Shown one piece after another: positions 1 through 8,378 of a stretch of 36,180 bases of DNA. The notes beneath the pieces are model-generated. The model worked only from the letters and a program-made list of their open reading frames with translations. It had not been told where the DNA came from and did not search any database. Position numbers and translations under genes: made by a program. Position 1 is the first letter of the stretch; each line of letters opens with the position of its first letter. The stretch lies in assembly GCF_000763905.1 (NCBI RefSeq), contig NZ_JRKN01000032.1:1-36180 (forward strand). The letters run 5' to 3'. The stretch comes from Paracoccus halophilus (GTDB lineage: Bacteria > Pseudomonadota > Alphaproteobacteria > Rhodobacterales > Rhodobacteraceae).

Positions 1-2
1 TG

Positions 3-215
3 ACAGACAAGGGGATAAAGGTCTGCATCCCCGGCCGGAAATCCCGTAAGGAGGCAGTCAAATATGACAAGCGCCGATACAAACGCCGCAACCGCATCGA
101 AATCATGTTTGGACGCTTGAAGGACTGCAGGCGCGTGGCAACCCGTTACGACAGATGCCCGGAAACCTTCTTCTCGGCCATCGCTCTCGCCGCAACTGTC
201 CTCTTCTGGCTATGA
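3..215 (+). CDS. IS5-family transposase, C-terminal part (cut by window edge)
   Basis: An open frame enters from the left edge and ends at TGA 213-215, giving 70 residues. It contains the Y-x2-R-x3-E-x6-K type motif of IS5/IS427-group DDE transposases (RNRIEIMFGRLKD, in which the glutamate is the third catalytic acid), followed by the common ending TRYDR...FWL. Whether the element is intact cannot be judged because its left part lies outside. About 23 bases after the stop, at 238/239, the frame of a flavoprotein gene begins, so the right terminal repeat should lie in 216-238. A CTAG sits at 235-238 and could be part of a target duplication. Confidence 0.8.
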   Translation, partial: TDKGIKVCIPGRKSRKEAVKYDKRRYKRRNRIEIMFGRLKDCRRVATRYDRCPETFFSAIALAATVLFWL

Positions 216-238
216 AAGTTAACGAGTCTGGAGCCTAG

Positions 239-1036
239 CACTATCTTGCCAAGGGCGCTGCGATGATGCGCAAAATTCGCGCGTCGGGTATCGCACGCTA
301 TCGCCACGCCAGCGGATTGAGTGTCAAGGGGCGCGACCATGCCGAGGCCTTGTCACTCGACTGCGGGGGGCGGCGTCATCGGATCGAATGCGATACGGTT
401 CTGCTGCATCATGGCGTCGTGCCGAATGTGCAGGCAAGCCGCGCGCTTGGCATGACGCATACTTGGGACGCTGCCCAGCATTGCTTTCGCCCTGAAACCG
501 ATCAATGGGGGGAAAGTTCGATCCCCGGTATTTTTGTGGCCGGGGATGGCGCCGGAATCGCCGGGGCAAAGGCTGCTGCGCTACGTGGCAGGTTGGCCGC
601 GCTTCAGGCCGGCTTTCAGCTAAAGGCGATGGCGGCGGATGCCCGTGACCGGCTGGCCGCGCCTTTCCTGCGAGGCTTGCGCAATGAGCAGGCAATCCGA
701 CCGTTTCTCGACACGGCCTATCCGCCTTATCCGGGGGCACTGGCCCCAGCCGATGCGACGATCATCTGCCGCTGCGAAGAGGTCACGGCGGGCGACGTTC
801 GTCGCTATGCGGGGCTCGGCTGTCTTGGCCCAAATCAGACCAAGGCTTTCGGTCGGGTCGGAATGGGGCCGTGTCAGGGGCGCTATTGCGGTCTGACGGT
901 GAACTCTGTTCTGGCCGCCGCGAATAAACAATCCGAGGACGCGACCGGCTATTACCGTATCCGTCCACCGCTGAAGCCCGTCACACTTGGTGAGATCGCG
1001 GCGATGCAGGATAACGATAAAGACATATCGGCATGA
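239..1036 (+). pseudogene. HcnB/OoxA-like FAD oxidoreductase, 5'-truncated at IS boundary
   Basis: The frame is open from 239, just after an in-frame TAG at 236-238, and runs to TGA 1034-1036. It resembles the C-terminal half of hcnB/ooxA-type NAD(P)/FAD-dependent subunits of amino-acid or opine dehydrogenases. An FAD-contacting segment (GIFVAGDGAGIAGAKAA) is followed by a BFD-like [2Fe-2S] domain with C-x-C (ICRCEE) and C-x4-C (GPCQGRYC). The N-terminal Rossmann dinucleotide-binding motif is absent. The first internal ATG (263) has no convincing ribosome binding site, so I read this as a gene cut by the adjacent IS5-type element rather than a short functional protein. Its stop overlaps an ATG (ATGA at 1033-1036) in the frame of the RidA gene, so the two were probably co-transcribed. 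The original substrate cannot be told. Confidence 0.75.
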
Positions 1037-1047
1037 AAGGGAAAATC

Positions 1048-1386
1048 ATGATCAAACGAATGCATACAGGCGCAAGGATGAGCAAGGCCGTTATCCATAA
1101 CGGCGTGGTTTATCTTTGCGGTCAGGTCGGCGATGGGGCCAGCGTTGCCGAGCAAACGCGCGATTGCCTGTCGCGCGTGGATGCCTTGCTGCAAGAGGCG
1201 GGGTCGTCCCGCGAAAAAATCCTGCAGGCGATCATCTGGCTGGCCGATATGAAGGATTTTCAGGAAATGAATGAGGTTTGGGATGACTGGGTCTCCGAAG
1301 GCCACGCGCCGGCCAGGGCTTGCGGCGAAGCCAGGCTGGCGCGGGACCAGTTGAGGGTCGAGATCATCGTGACGGCAGCCCTCTGA
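1048..1386 (+). CDS. RidA/YjgF family protein
   Basis: This 112-residue protein belongs to the RidA (YjgF/UK114) family, small trimeric cytosolic enzymes that hydrolyse reactive enamine/imine intermediates made by amino-acid-oxidising or PLP enzymes. The HNGVVYLCGQVG segment and the APARACGEARLA segment, with the conserved arginine that binds the substrate carboxylate, are visible. I chose ATG 1048 because AAAGGG lies about 8 bases upstream. An alternative ATG at 1033 overlaps the stop of the preceding flavoprotein. Pairing with an hcnB-like oxidase fits a role in clearing imines released by that enzyme, which is now broken. The gene converges on rhaI with only 10 bases between the stops. Confidence 0.8.
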   Translation: MIKRMHTGARMSKAVIHNGVVYLCGQVGDGASVAEQTRDCLSRVDALLQEAGSSREKILQAIIWLADMKDFQEMNEVWDDWVSEGHAPARACGEARLARDQLRVEIIVTAAL

Positions 1387-1396
1387 CACCGCGCTC

Positions 1397-2671
1397 TCAA
1401 ACAATTCCCCCGCCGCCACCCGCCGATTTCGGCCGCTTCGCCGCCACCTGCGCGCGATAGCCCGAGGCGCGGTAGGCGGTGACCGGGTCGATGGCGGCGC
1501 CGCTGCGGCGGCGGGCTTCGGCCAGGATGGGTTCGACATCGGTGCGGAAGGCCGCGCGCAATGTGGCCGCCGCCATCAGCGGGTCGTTTGCCTGCCGGTA
1601 CTCCTCAAGCGCCGCGCGGTCCACCAGTGATGCCTGCACATAGGCGCGCTGAATCTCGCAGGCGCTGATGATCAGGCTTTCGATGGGGTCGGTGACATTG
1701 TGGCTCTGGTCGATCATATGTGCCAGATCGAGGCCGGGCGTGTCCTCAAGCTCGACCAGTTCGTTGAAGACGAGGAACAGGCGGAATGGCTCGATCGTGC
1801 CGCTGTCCAGATCGTCGTCGCCATATTTGCTGTCGTTGAAATGAAATCCGCCCAGCTTGCCCGCGCGGATCAGGCGGGCGACGATCATTTCGATATTCAC
1901 ATTCGGCGCGTGATGGCCCAGATCGACCAGACATTGCGCCTGATCGCCCAGTTCCTGCGCGATCATCAGGCTGGTGCCCCAATCCTGCACCACCGTCGAA
2001 TAGAAGGCGGGCTCGTAGATCTTGTGCTCGCTGAAGATCCGCCAGTCGCCCGGCAGCCCGGCATAGATCGCCTTCATCGAGTCCAGATAGCGGTCGAACT
2101 GCCGCGACAGCGAGGTCTGGCCGGGAAAGTTCGAGCCATCGCCGATCCAGACCGTCAGCGCCTTCGATCCGATGGCCTGACCGATTTCGATGCATTCCAG
2201 ATTATGCTCGACCGCCTGCCGCCGGGTCGCTGTATCGGTATGCGAGAGCGAGCCGTATTTATAGCTGAGCGGATGATCGGCATGGTCCTGGAATGTATTG
2301 GAATTCATCGCGTCGAAGCCCAGCCCGACCTCTTGCGCCTTTTCCAGCAGCAGCGCCGGATCGGCCTTGTCCCAGGGGATATGCAGGCTGACCTTTGGCG
2401 TGGCCGCGGTCAGTTGGTGGATGACGCCGCAATCGTCCAGCTTGTCCATGATGCCCGCGGGTTCGCCCTCGCCCGGAAAGCGGGCGAAGCGGGTGCCGCC
2501 GGTGCCGGTGCCCCAGCTGGGAATCGCGACGCCGAAACCGGCGGCGCGGTCGGTCAGGGCGGCAATGTCCACACCTCGGCGGGCCAGACGGCTGCCAAGC
2601 GCGTCGTAGTCGGCGGCCAGATCGGCCTGCCGGGCGGCATTTTCGGATTCGATCAGGGTCTTGTCGATCAT
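1397..2671 (-). CDS. rhaI: L-rhamnose isomerase (rhizobial/Pseudomonas type)
   Basis: Converts L-rhamnose to L-rhamnulose in the cytoplasm. The 424-residue TIM-barrel protein matches the 'L-rhamnose catabolism isomerase' type (RhaI, as in Pseudomonas stutzeri and rhizobia), which differs from E. coli RhaA. Metal-binding positions are visible: E215 in SEHKIYEPA, D250 in LVDLGHH, H277 in FHFNDSKYGDDDLDSG, and the Asp cluster at 285-289. These sit at a constant offset of four from the ligands I recall for the P. stutzeri enzyme. The start is supported by GAGGT about 8 bases upstream, embedded in the last codons of rhaD, which ends only 5 bases before this ATG; translation is probably coupled. 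It is the last gene of the leftward rhaD-rhaI unit. Confidence 0.93.
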   Translation of the reverse strand: MIDKTLIESENAARQADLAADYDALGSRLARRGVDIAALTDRAAGFGVAIPSWGTGTGGTRFARFPGEGEPAGIMDKLDDCGVIHQLTAATPKVSLHIPWDKADPALLLEKAQEVGLGFDAMNSNTFQDHADHPLSYKYGSLSHTDTATRRQAVEHNLECIEIGQAIGSKALTVWIGDGSNFPGQTSLSRQFDRYLDSMKAIYAGLPGDWRIFSEHKIYEPAFYSTVVQDWGTSLMIAQELGDQAQCLVDLGHHAPNVNIEMIVARLIRAGKLGGFHFNDSKYGDDDLDSGTIEPFRLFLVFNELVELEDTPGLDLAHMIDQSHNVTDPIESLIISACEIQRAYVQASLVDRAALEEYRQANDPLMAAATLRAAFRTDVEPILAEARRRSGAAIDPVTAYRASGYRAQVAAKRPKSAGGGGGIV

Positions 2672-2676
2672 GGCAC

Positions 2677-4779
2677 TTACCTCGTGAAAGCCTGAACGTT
2701 GCCGGCATCGACATTCAGGATGTTGCCCGTCGATTTGGCCGACAGATCCGACGCAAAGAAATAGGCGCCCTCGGCGATATCCTCGGGCAGGACCGAGCGT
2801 TTCAGCATGGATCGCTGGCGATACATTTCCTCAAGCCCTTCCTTGTCGGTCTTGTAGGTCGAGGCGCGCTGATCCAGCCACTCGCCCGACCAGATCTTCG
2901 AGCCGCGCAGAACCGCATCCGGGTTCACGACATTGACGCGGATCCCCGCCTCGGCGCCTTCCAGCGCAAGGCAGCGGGCCAGATGGATCTCGGCCGCCTT
3001 GGCGGTGCAATAGGCGCTGGCATTGGGGCTGGCGGCCAGCCCGTTCTTCGAGGCGACAAAGATCACCGAGCCGCCGATATCCTGCGCGCGCAGGGTGCGG
3101 AACGCCTCGCGGCTGACAAGGAAATAGCCGGTGGACAGGATATCCATGTTCTTGTTCCACAGCGCCAGCGAGGTATCCTCGACCGGGGCCGAGGACGCGA
3201 TTCCGGCGTTCGAGACCAGAATATCGACGCCGCCGAATTCCACCGCCAGATCGGCATAGGCGCCGATGACCTGATTCTCGTCGGTCACATTCATCTGGAC
3301 GCTGCGCACGACATCCTTGCCGTGGCGCGCGGCCAGACCGTCGCGGGCCTTGTCCAGCGCGCCGGCGTCGATATCGGCCAGCATGACGCAGGCCCCTTCG
3401 CGCAGCAGGCGTTCCGCCGTCGCGGCCCCGATGCCGCCCGCGCCGCCGGTCACCAGCGCGACCCGCCCGGCCAGCGATTTCGGCTTGGGCATGCGTAGCA
3501 GCTTGGCCTCTTCCAGCAGCCAGTATTCGATATCGAATGCCTCTTGTTCGGGCAGGCCCTGATAGGTGCTGACACCCGAGGCGCCGCGCATCACATTGAT
3601 CGCGTTGACATAGAATTCGCCCGAGATGCGCGCCGTGGCCTTGTCCAGCGCGAAGGTGATCATGCCCACGCCCGGAATCAGATAGACCACCGCATTCGGG
3701 TCGCGCAGGGCCGGGCTGTCGGAGTGTTTGCAGCGGTCGTAATAGGCTTTGTAATCGTCGCGATAGGCGGAGACCGCATCGGCCAGCCCGGCGATGGTGG
3801 CGTCCAGATCGGGGTTTGCCGGGTCGAAATCGACGACCAGCGGGCGGATCTTGGTGCGCAGGAAATGGTCGGGGCAGGATGTGCCCAGCGGCGCAAGATC
3901 CTCCAACATCTGCGAGCCGACGAATTCCAGAACTGCCTGCTGATCGTCGAAATGCCCGACCTTGTGGCGGTCTTTCGAGACCAGGCCGCGGATCACCGGC
4001 ATCAGCTTGGCCGCGACCTCGCGCCGCTGCTGCTCGGGCAGGGTGGGGCGTTTTTCGCCGCCGAATGCGGGCTTGCCTGCGGTTTTCGCCTCAAGCCAGG
4101 CGGCGGCCTTGTTGATGATGTCCAGCGTTGTCAGATAGCAGCCCTTGGCGTCGTCGTCCCAGGTGAACAGTCCGTGGCTTTCCAGAACGCAGCCCTTGGC
4201 GTCGGGGTTTTCGGTCGCGAATTTTTCCAGCCACAGGCCCAACTCGTAGCCCGGCTTCTTCCAGGGCAGCCAGCCGATTTCGTCGCCGAAGATCTCGGCC
4301 GTCAATTCGCGCGAATTGACCGAGGCCGCGATGGCGATGATGGCATCGGAATGGACGTGATCGACATGCTTGCGCGGCACATAGGCATGCAGCGGCGTGT
4401 CGATGGATGCGGCGCGCGGGTTCAGCGCAAAGGTGCAGTGCGGCAGATAGCCGACCATCTCGTCCTCGAACTCGACGCCGCGATATTTGCCCTTCAGCGC
4501 CCGCAACTTGTCCATATAAAGGGTCGCGAACCCGTCCATGGTGATCGAGCCGATATCCCCGCCCGATCCCTTGACCCACAGCACCTCGACCTGATCGCCG
4601 CTCAGCGGGTCGGTTTCCATCACCTTGGCCGACGTATTGCCGCCGCCGTAATTGGTCACCCGCTTGTCCGAGCCCAGCAGATTCGAGCGATAGAGCAGCT
4701 TTTCCGATTCGCTCATCTGGGCCGCCTTGGCGTCATCCCACAGGTTTTCCAGCCGGTTAGCCGTAAGAGTATCAGTCAT
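2677..4779 (-). CDS. rhaD: Bifunctional rhamnulose-1-phosphate aldolase / short-chain dehydrogenase
   Basis: Cleaves L-rhamnulose-1-phosphate to dihydroxyacetone phosphate and L-lactaldehyde (class II aldolase domain). A C-terminal short-chain dehydrogenase domain is thought to act on the lactaldehyde. The protein has 700 residues. The aldolase part occupies about residues 1-430, with zinc-type histidines H141 and H143 (HVDHVHSD) and H202 (LESHG). The SDR part runs from about 440, with TGGAGGIG at 444-451, SNAG, S577, Y590 and K594 (YCTAK). The frame is open 25 codons further upstream, but GGGGAGG lies just before ATG 4779 and that start gives the usual length. This fusion is the form found in rhizobia, not in enterics. 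It heads the leftward rhaDI unit and is transcribed away from rhaR across the shared operator region. Confidence 0.93.
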   Translation of the reverse strand: MTDTLTANRLENLWDDAKAAQMSESEKLLYRSNLLGSDKRVTNYGGGNTSAKVMETDPLSGDQVEVLWVKGSGGDIGSITMDGFATLYMDKLRALKGKYRGVEFEDEMVGYLPHCTFALNPRAASIDTPLHAYVPRKHVDHVHSDAIIAIAASVNSRELTAEIFGDEIGWLPWKKPGYELGLWLEKFATENPDAKGCVLESHGLFTWDDDAKGCYLTTLDIINKAAAWLEAKTAGKPAFGGEKRPTLPEQQRREVAAKLMPVIRGLVSKDRHKVGHFDDQQAVLEFVGSQMLEDLAPLGTSCPDHFLRTKIRPLVVDFDPANPDLDATIAGLADAVSAYRDDYKAYYDRCKHSDSPALRDPNAVVYLIPGVGMITFALDKATARISGEFYVNAINVMRGASGVSTYQGLPEQEAFDIEYWLLEEAKLLRMPKPKSLAGRVALVTGGAGGIGAATAERLLREGACVMLADIDAGALDKARDGLAARHGKDVVRSVQMNVTDENQVIGAYADLAVEFGGVDILVSNAGIASSAPVEDTSLALWNKNMDILSTGYFLVSREAFRTLRAQDIGGSVIFVASKNGLAASPNASAYCTAKAAEIHLARCLALEGAEAGIRVNVVNPDAVLRGSKIWSGEWLDQRASTYKTDKEGLEEMYRQRSMLKRSVLPEDIAEGAYFFASDLSAKSTGNILNVDAGNVQAFTR

Positions 4780-4848
4780 GGAAGCCTCCCCTTGACGCCG
4801 GCGGGCCGCCGCGCCTTCACGCTTGAAATACGCTTTGATAAGCCCGCA

Positions 4849-4920
4849 AGTCAATCATTTTCGATCATTAACAATCAATATTCGCAATTATGACAGGAAA
4901 GAGGATCGAAAATGATTGAC
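4849..4920. promoter_or_regulatory. Divergent rhaD / rhaR control region with perfect 17-bp inverted repeat
   Basis: GTCAATCATTTTCGATC at 4850-4866 is repeated exactly in inverse orientation at 4904-4920, with 37 bases between. Each arm contains TTTCGA, the kind of core DeoR-family repressors bind. Each arm also ends in a -35-like hexamer pointing outwards: TTGACA at 4916-4921 on the + strand, and TTGACT at 4854-4849 on the - strand. The latter is followed after 18 bases by TATTTC (4830-4825). The + strand -10 is weak. RhaR bound to both arms would block both promoters. The repeat is read directly; the binding is inferred. Confidence 0.7.
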
Positions 4921-4963
4921 AATGCGTGTCGATGATGGAAATCTGCCGTGAAGGGAGGACGCC

Positions 4964-5770
4964 ATGCTGGAAACTGAACGCCATCGGATCATTCTGTCGG
5001 CTGTGCAGGAACGCCCCGTCGTGACGGTGGCCGATATCTGTGCGCTGACCGGCGCGTCCGAGGCGACGGTGCGTCGCGATATCGCCACGCTGCACATGGC
5101 GAAAAAGCTGCGCCGGGTGCGTGGCGGGGCCGAAGCCATCGCGCCGTCGCAATTCGTGGGCATCAATGCCCGGCCCTTCGCAGTGAACCAAACGATCAAT
5201 ATCGATGAAAAACGCGCAATCGCGCAGGCCGCCGTCGATCTGTGCGACGACGGCGATGCCATCATCATCAATGGCGGCACCACCACCTTTCAGATGGTTC
5301 ACCCTCTGACGACCAAGCGGTTGCAGGTCTTTACCAACAGCTTTCCGATTGCCGAACATCTGCTGAAGCAGTCGAAGAACACGGTGATGCTGCCCGCTGG
5401 CGCCATCTATCGCGAACAGAACATCATCCTGTCGCCCTTCGACACCGATGGCAGCAACCATTTCTATGCCCGGCGCATGTTCATGGGCTGTCGCGGTCTT
5501 GGCCCGCTGGGGCTGATGGAGGGTGACCCGCTGCTGGTTCAGGCCGAACAGAAGCTGATCGACCAGGCGGATGAACTGATCGTGCTGGCCGACAGTTCCA
5601 AGTTTCACCAGCGCTCCAGCCTGCTGCTGTGCCCGCTGGCCCGGATTCACACCGTCATCACCGATGATGGCATCGACGACCGCTCAGCCAGGATGCTGGA
5701 GGCTGCGGAAATCCGTCTGATCGTGACCGAGGTGGCCGCGACGGATCGTAAAAAGCGCGCGGAGGATTAA
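4964..5770 (+). CDS. rhaR: DeoR-family transcriptional regulator of rhamnose use
   Basis: A 268-residue DeoR/GlpR-type regulator. The N-terminal winged helix-turn-helix spans about residues 18-58 (TVADICALTGASEATVRRDI, then the RRVRGGAEAI wing typical of the family). The rest is the sugar-phosphate-sensing, ISOCOT-fold DeoR C-terminal domain, including the INGGTTTFQM and LADSSKF motifs. ATG 4964 is preceded by GGGAGGA at the right distance. The gene is divergent from rhaD, and rhaS starts 33 bases after its stop, matching the rhizobial order rhaRSTPQUK. In that family the regulator is a repressor relieved by a rhamnose catabolite. It is not related to the AraC-type RhaR of E. coli despite the shared name. 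Confidence 0.9.
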   Translation: MLETERHRIILSAVQERPVVTVADICALTGASEATVRRDIATLHMAKKLRRVRGGAEAIAPSQFVGINARPFAVNQTINIDEKRAIAQAAVDLCDDGDAIIINGGTTTFQMVHPLTTKRLQVFTNSFPIAEHLLKQSKNTVMLPAGAIYREQNIILSPFDTDGSNHFYARRMFMGCRGLGPLGLMEGDPLLVQAEQKLIDQADELIVLADSSKFHQRSSLLLCPLARIHTVITDDGIDDRSARMLEAAEIRLIVTEVAATDRKKRAED

Positions 5771-5803
5771 CGCGCAAGCACGCTCATCAGGGGAGGACAC
5801 GAT

Positions 5804-6796
5804 ATGAGCATACTGACCAAAGCCCTGACTACCGCCGCCATGGCGACGGCGCTGATCGCAGGCTCGGCCCAGGCCGAGGACATGCGGATCGCGCTCGTCG
5901 TTAAGGCGCTTGGCATCGGCTTTTTCGAGGCCGCGAACAAGGGCGCGCAGGAAGCCGCGGAAGAACTGGGCGATGTCGAGATCATCTATACCGGCCCCAC
6001 CGACACGACGGCGGAAGGCCAGATCGAGGTGATCAACAGCCTGATCGCGCAAAAGGTCGATGCCATCGCCGTCAGCGCCAATGATACCGACGCGCTGGTG
6101 CCGACGCTGAAAAAGGCGATGCAACGCGGGATCACCGTCATTTCATGGGATTCCGGCGTCGCGGCAGAAGGGCGTCAGATGCATCTCAGCCCGTCTTCGG
6201 CGCCGCTGATCGGCAACATGATCATCAAGCTGGCCGCCGACAACCTGCCCGAAGGCGGAGAGGTCGCGGTGCTGTCGGCCACCACCACCTCGACCAACCA
6301 GAACACCTGGATCGAGGAAATGAACAAGGTTGCGGGCAATTATCCCGATGTGAAGGTCGTGGGCACCGTCTATGGCGACGATCTGGCCGACAAATCCTAT
6401 CGCGAGGCGCAGGGCCTGATGCAGACCTATCCCGATCTGAAGGCGATCATCGCGCCGACCAGCGTCGGCATCGTGGCCGCCGCGCAGGCCGTGACCGATG
6501 CCGGCAAGATCGGCGAGGTCAACGTGACCGGGCTGGGCCTGCCCTCGGAAATGGCGGGGCATGTGAAATCGGGTGCCTCGAAATCGTTCGCCATCTGGAA
6601 CCCGATCGATCTGGGCTATTCGGCGACCATGATCGCCTATCATCTGGCCAAGGGCGATGCGACGGCGGAACCCGGCGCGACCATTCCGATGGGCCGCATG
6701 GGCGAGGCGACGCTGGACGACAATACCGAGGCCGCGATGGCCGATCCCTTCGTCTATGACGAAAGCAATGTGGACGAGTTCAGCTCGATCTTCTGA
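5804..6796 (+). CDS. rhaS: Rhamnose ABC transporter, periplasmic substrate-binding protein
   Basis: Binds L-rhamnose in the periplasm and delivers it to the RhaT/P/Q importer. This 330-residue protein is of the ribose/rhamnose-binding class (Peripla_BP_4). A Sec signal peptide covers about residues 1-25, ending AGSAQA before EDM. The mature part shows KALGIGFFEAANKGAQEAAEEL, TDTTAEGQIEVI and AISVSANDTDAL-like family blocks, here with AVSANDTDALVPTLKKA. GGGAGGA lies about 8 bases before the ATG. It follows rhaR by 33 bases and is followed by a GC-rich hairpin before rhaT, a common way to keep the binding protein more abundant than the membrane parts. Confidence 0.92.
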   Translation: MSILTKALTTAAMATALIAGSAQAEDMRIALVVKALGIGFFEAANKGAQEAAEELGDVEIIYTGPTDTTAEGQIEVINSLIAQKVDAIAVSANDTDALVPTLKKAMQRGITVISWDSGVAAEGRQMHLSPSSAPLIGNMIIKLAADNLPEGGEVAVLSATTTSTNQNTWIEEMNKVAGNYPDVKVVGTVYGDDLADKSYREAQGLMQTYPDLKAIIAPTSVGIVAAAQAVTDAGKIGEVNVTGLGLPSEMAGHVKSGASKSFAIWNPIDLGYSATMIAYHLAKGDATAEPGATIPMGRMGEATLDDNTEAAMADPFVYDESNVDEFSSIF

Positions 6797-6805
6797 GTTG
6801 CATCC

Positions 6806-6828
6806 GGGGTCGGTCCCGCGCCGGCCCC
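6806..6828 (+). promoter_or_regulatory. Intercistronic hairpin after rhaS
   Basis: GGGGTCGG (6806-6813) and CCGGCCCC (6821-6828) pair over eight positions, with one U-G wobble and a 7-base loop. There is no T-run, so this is not a classic terminator. Its place right after a binding-protein gene suggests it protects the 3' end of rhaS mRNA or attenuates read-through into rhaT. Confidence 0.45.
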
Positions 6829-6851
6829 TGCTTTCCTGAAGGACATTTCCA

Positions 6852-8378
6852 ATGCTGGCTCAAACCGAAAAGCCGGTGCTGTCGCTGCGCGGCATCGTCA
6901 AGACATTCCCGGGTGTCCGGGCGTTGGACGGGGTGCAGATGGACCTTTACCCCGGTCAGGTCACCGCGCTGATCGGCGAAAACGGCGCCGGCAAGTCAAC
7001 CATCGTGAAGCTGCTGACCGGCATCTATCAGCCCGATGAGGGGCAGATCATGGTCGATGGGGCCGAGGCGCGCTTTCCCACCGCGCAGGCGGCGGGCGAT
7101 GCGGGTGTCACGGCGATCCATCAGGAAACCGTCCTGTTCGATGAAATGACCGTGGCCGAGAATATCTTTATCGGCCATGCCCCGCGCGGACGCTTTGGCT
7201 TGATCGACCGCAAGGCGATGCAGGACCGCGCCCGCGATATCCTGCGCGGGATCGGCGCCGATCTGAACCCGGCGGTCAGGCTGCGCGATCTGGGGATCGC
7301 CTCGAAACATCTGGTCGCGATTGCCCGCGCCTTGTCCATCGACGCCCGCGTGGTGATCATGGACGAACCCACCGCCGCGCTGTCCCACAAGGAAATCGCC
7401 GAGCTTTACGAACTGGTCGAAAAGCTGAAGGCGCAGGGCAAGGCGATCCTGTTCATCAGCCATAAATTCGACGAAATCTTCCGCATCGCCGACCGCTGGA
7501 CGGTCTTTCGCGACGGCCAGTTCGTGGGCGAGGGCCGGATGGAGGGCACGAGCGAGGCCGAGCTGGTCCAGCTTATGGTGGGCCGCGCGGTCGATCAGAT
7601 CTATCCCAAGCGGCCCGCGCAGATCGGCCCGCCCGCCTTGACGGTGGCCGGCTATTCCCATCCCACCGAATTCGACGATATCAGCTTTACCCTGCATGAG
7701 GGCGAGATCCTTGGCTTCTACGGCCTTGTCGGCGCGGGCAGGTCCGAGGTGATGCAATCGCTGTTCGGCATCACCCAGCCCTCGAAAGGGGCCTGCCGGA
7801 TGGGCGAGGATGTGCGCGTGATCCGCAGCACGGTCCAGGCGGTCGAGGCGGGCATCGTCTATGTCCCCGAGGATCGGGGCCGTCAGGGCGTGGTCAAGGG
7901 CATGCCGATCTTTCAGAACGTCACGCTGCCCTCGCTGTCGCGGACCAGCCGCAACGGCTTTATCCGGCTGGCGCAGGAATTCGCGCTGGCGCGGGAATAT
8001 ACCCAAAGGCTGGATCTGCGCGCGGCCAGTCTGGATCAGGATGTCGGCCTTCTGTCGGGCGGCAACCAGCAGAAGGTGGTCATCGCCAAATGGCTGGCCA
8101 CCCGCCCCCGCGTCATCATTCTGGATGAGCCGACCAAGGGCATCGACATCGGCTCCAAGGCCGCCGTGCATGACTTCATGTCGGAACTGGCCGCCGAAGG
8201 GCTGGCCGTGATCATGGTCAGCAGCGAAATCCCCGAGATCCTGGGCATGTCCGACCGCGTCATCGTCATGCGCGAGGGGCGCATTGCCGCCGAATTCGCG
8301 AGTGACCGGATGACGCCGGAAAATCTGGTGCGTGCGGCCGTCGGCATCGCTGCGCAGGACAGAGGAGAGGCCGCATGA
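6852..8378 (+). CDS. rhaT: Rhamnose ABC transporter, duplicated ATP-binding protein
   Basis: Energises rhamnose import at the cytoplasmic face. The 508 residues form two tandem ABC domains, as in RbsA/MglA-type sugar ATPases. Domain 1 has Walker A GENGAGKST (residues 42-50) and Walker B VVIMDEPTAALS. Its signature loop is degenerate, reading LGIASKHLVAIARAL instead of LSGGQ. Domain 2 lacks a standard Walker A (GLVGAGRSEVMQ) but keeps LSGGNQQKVVIAKWL and VIILDEPTKGID. This asymmetry is normal for the class. AAGGA lies about 10 bases before ATG 6852. Its stop overlaps the rhaP start (ATGA). It is not the same as E. coli RhaT, a proton symporter. Confidence 0.92.
   Translation: MLAQTEKPVLSLRGIVKTFPGVRALDGVQMDLYPGQVTALIGENGAGKSTIVKLLTGIYQPDEGQIMVDGAEARFPTAQAAGDAGVTAIHQETVLFDEMTVAENIFIGHAPRGRFGLIDRKAMQDRARDILRGIGADLNPAVRLRDLGIASKHLVAIARALSIDARVVIMDEPTAALSHKEIAELYELVEKLKAQGKAILFISHKFDEIFRIADRWTVFRDGQFVGEGRMEGTSEAELVQLMVGRAVDQIYPKRPAQIGPPALTVAGYSHPTEFDDISFTLHEGEILGFYGLVGAGRSEVMQSLFGITQPSKGACRMGEDVRVIRSTVQAVEAGIVYVPEDRGRQGVVKGMPIFQNVTLPSLSRTSRNGFIRLAQEFALAREYTQRLDLRAASLDQDVGLLSGGNQQKVVIAKWLATRPRVIILDEPTKGIDIGSKAAVHDFMSELAAEGLAVIMVSSEIPEILGMSDRVIVMREGRIAAEFASDRMTPENLVRAAVGIAAQDRGEAA

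Noticed and set aside
3544..4893. 449-codon rightward open frame
   Set aside because: Antisense to rhaD; shadow of the aldolase coding sequence.
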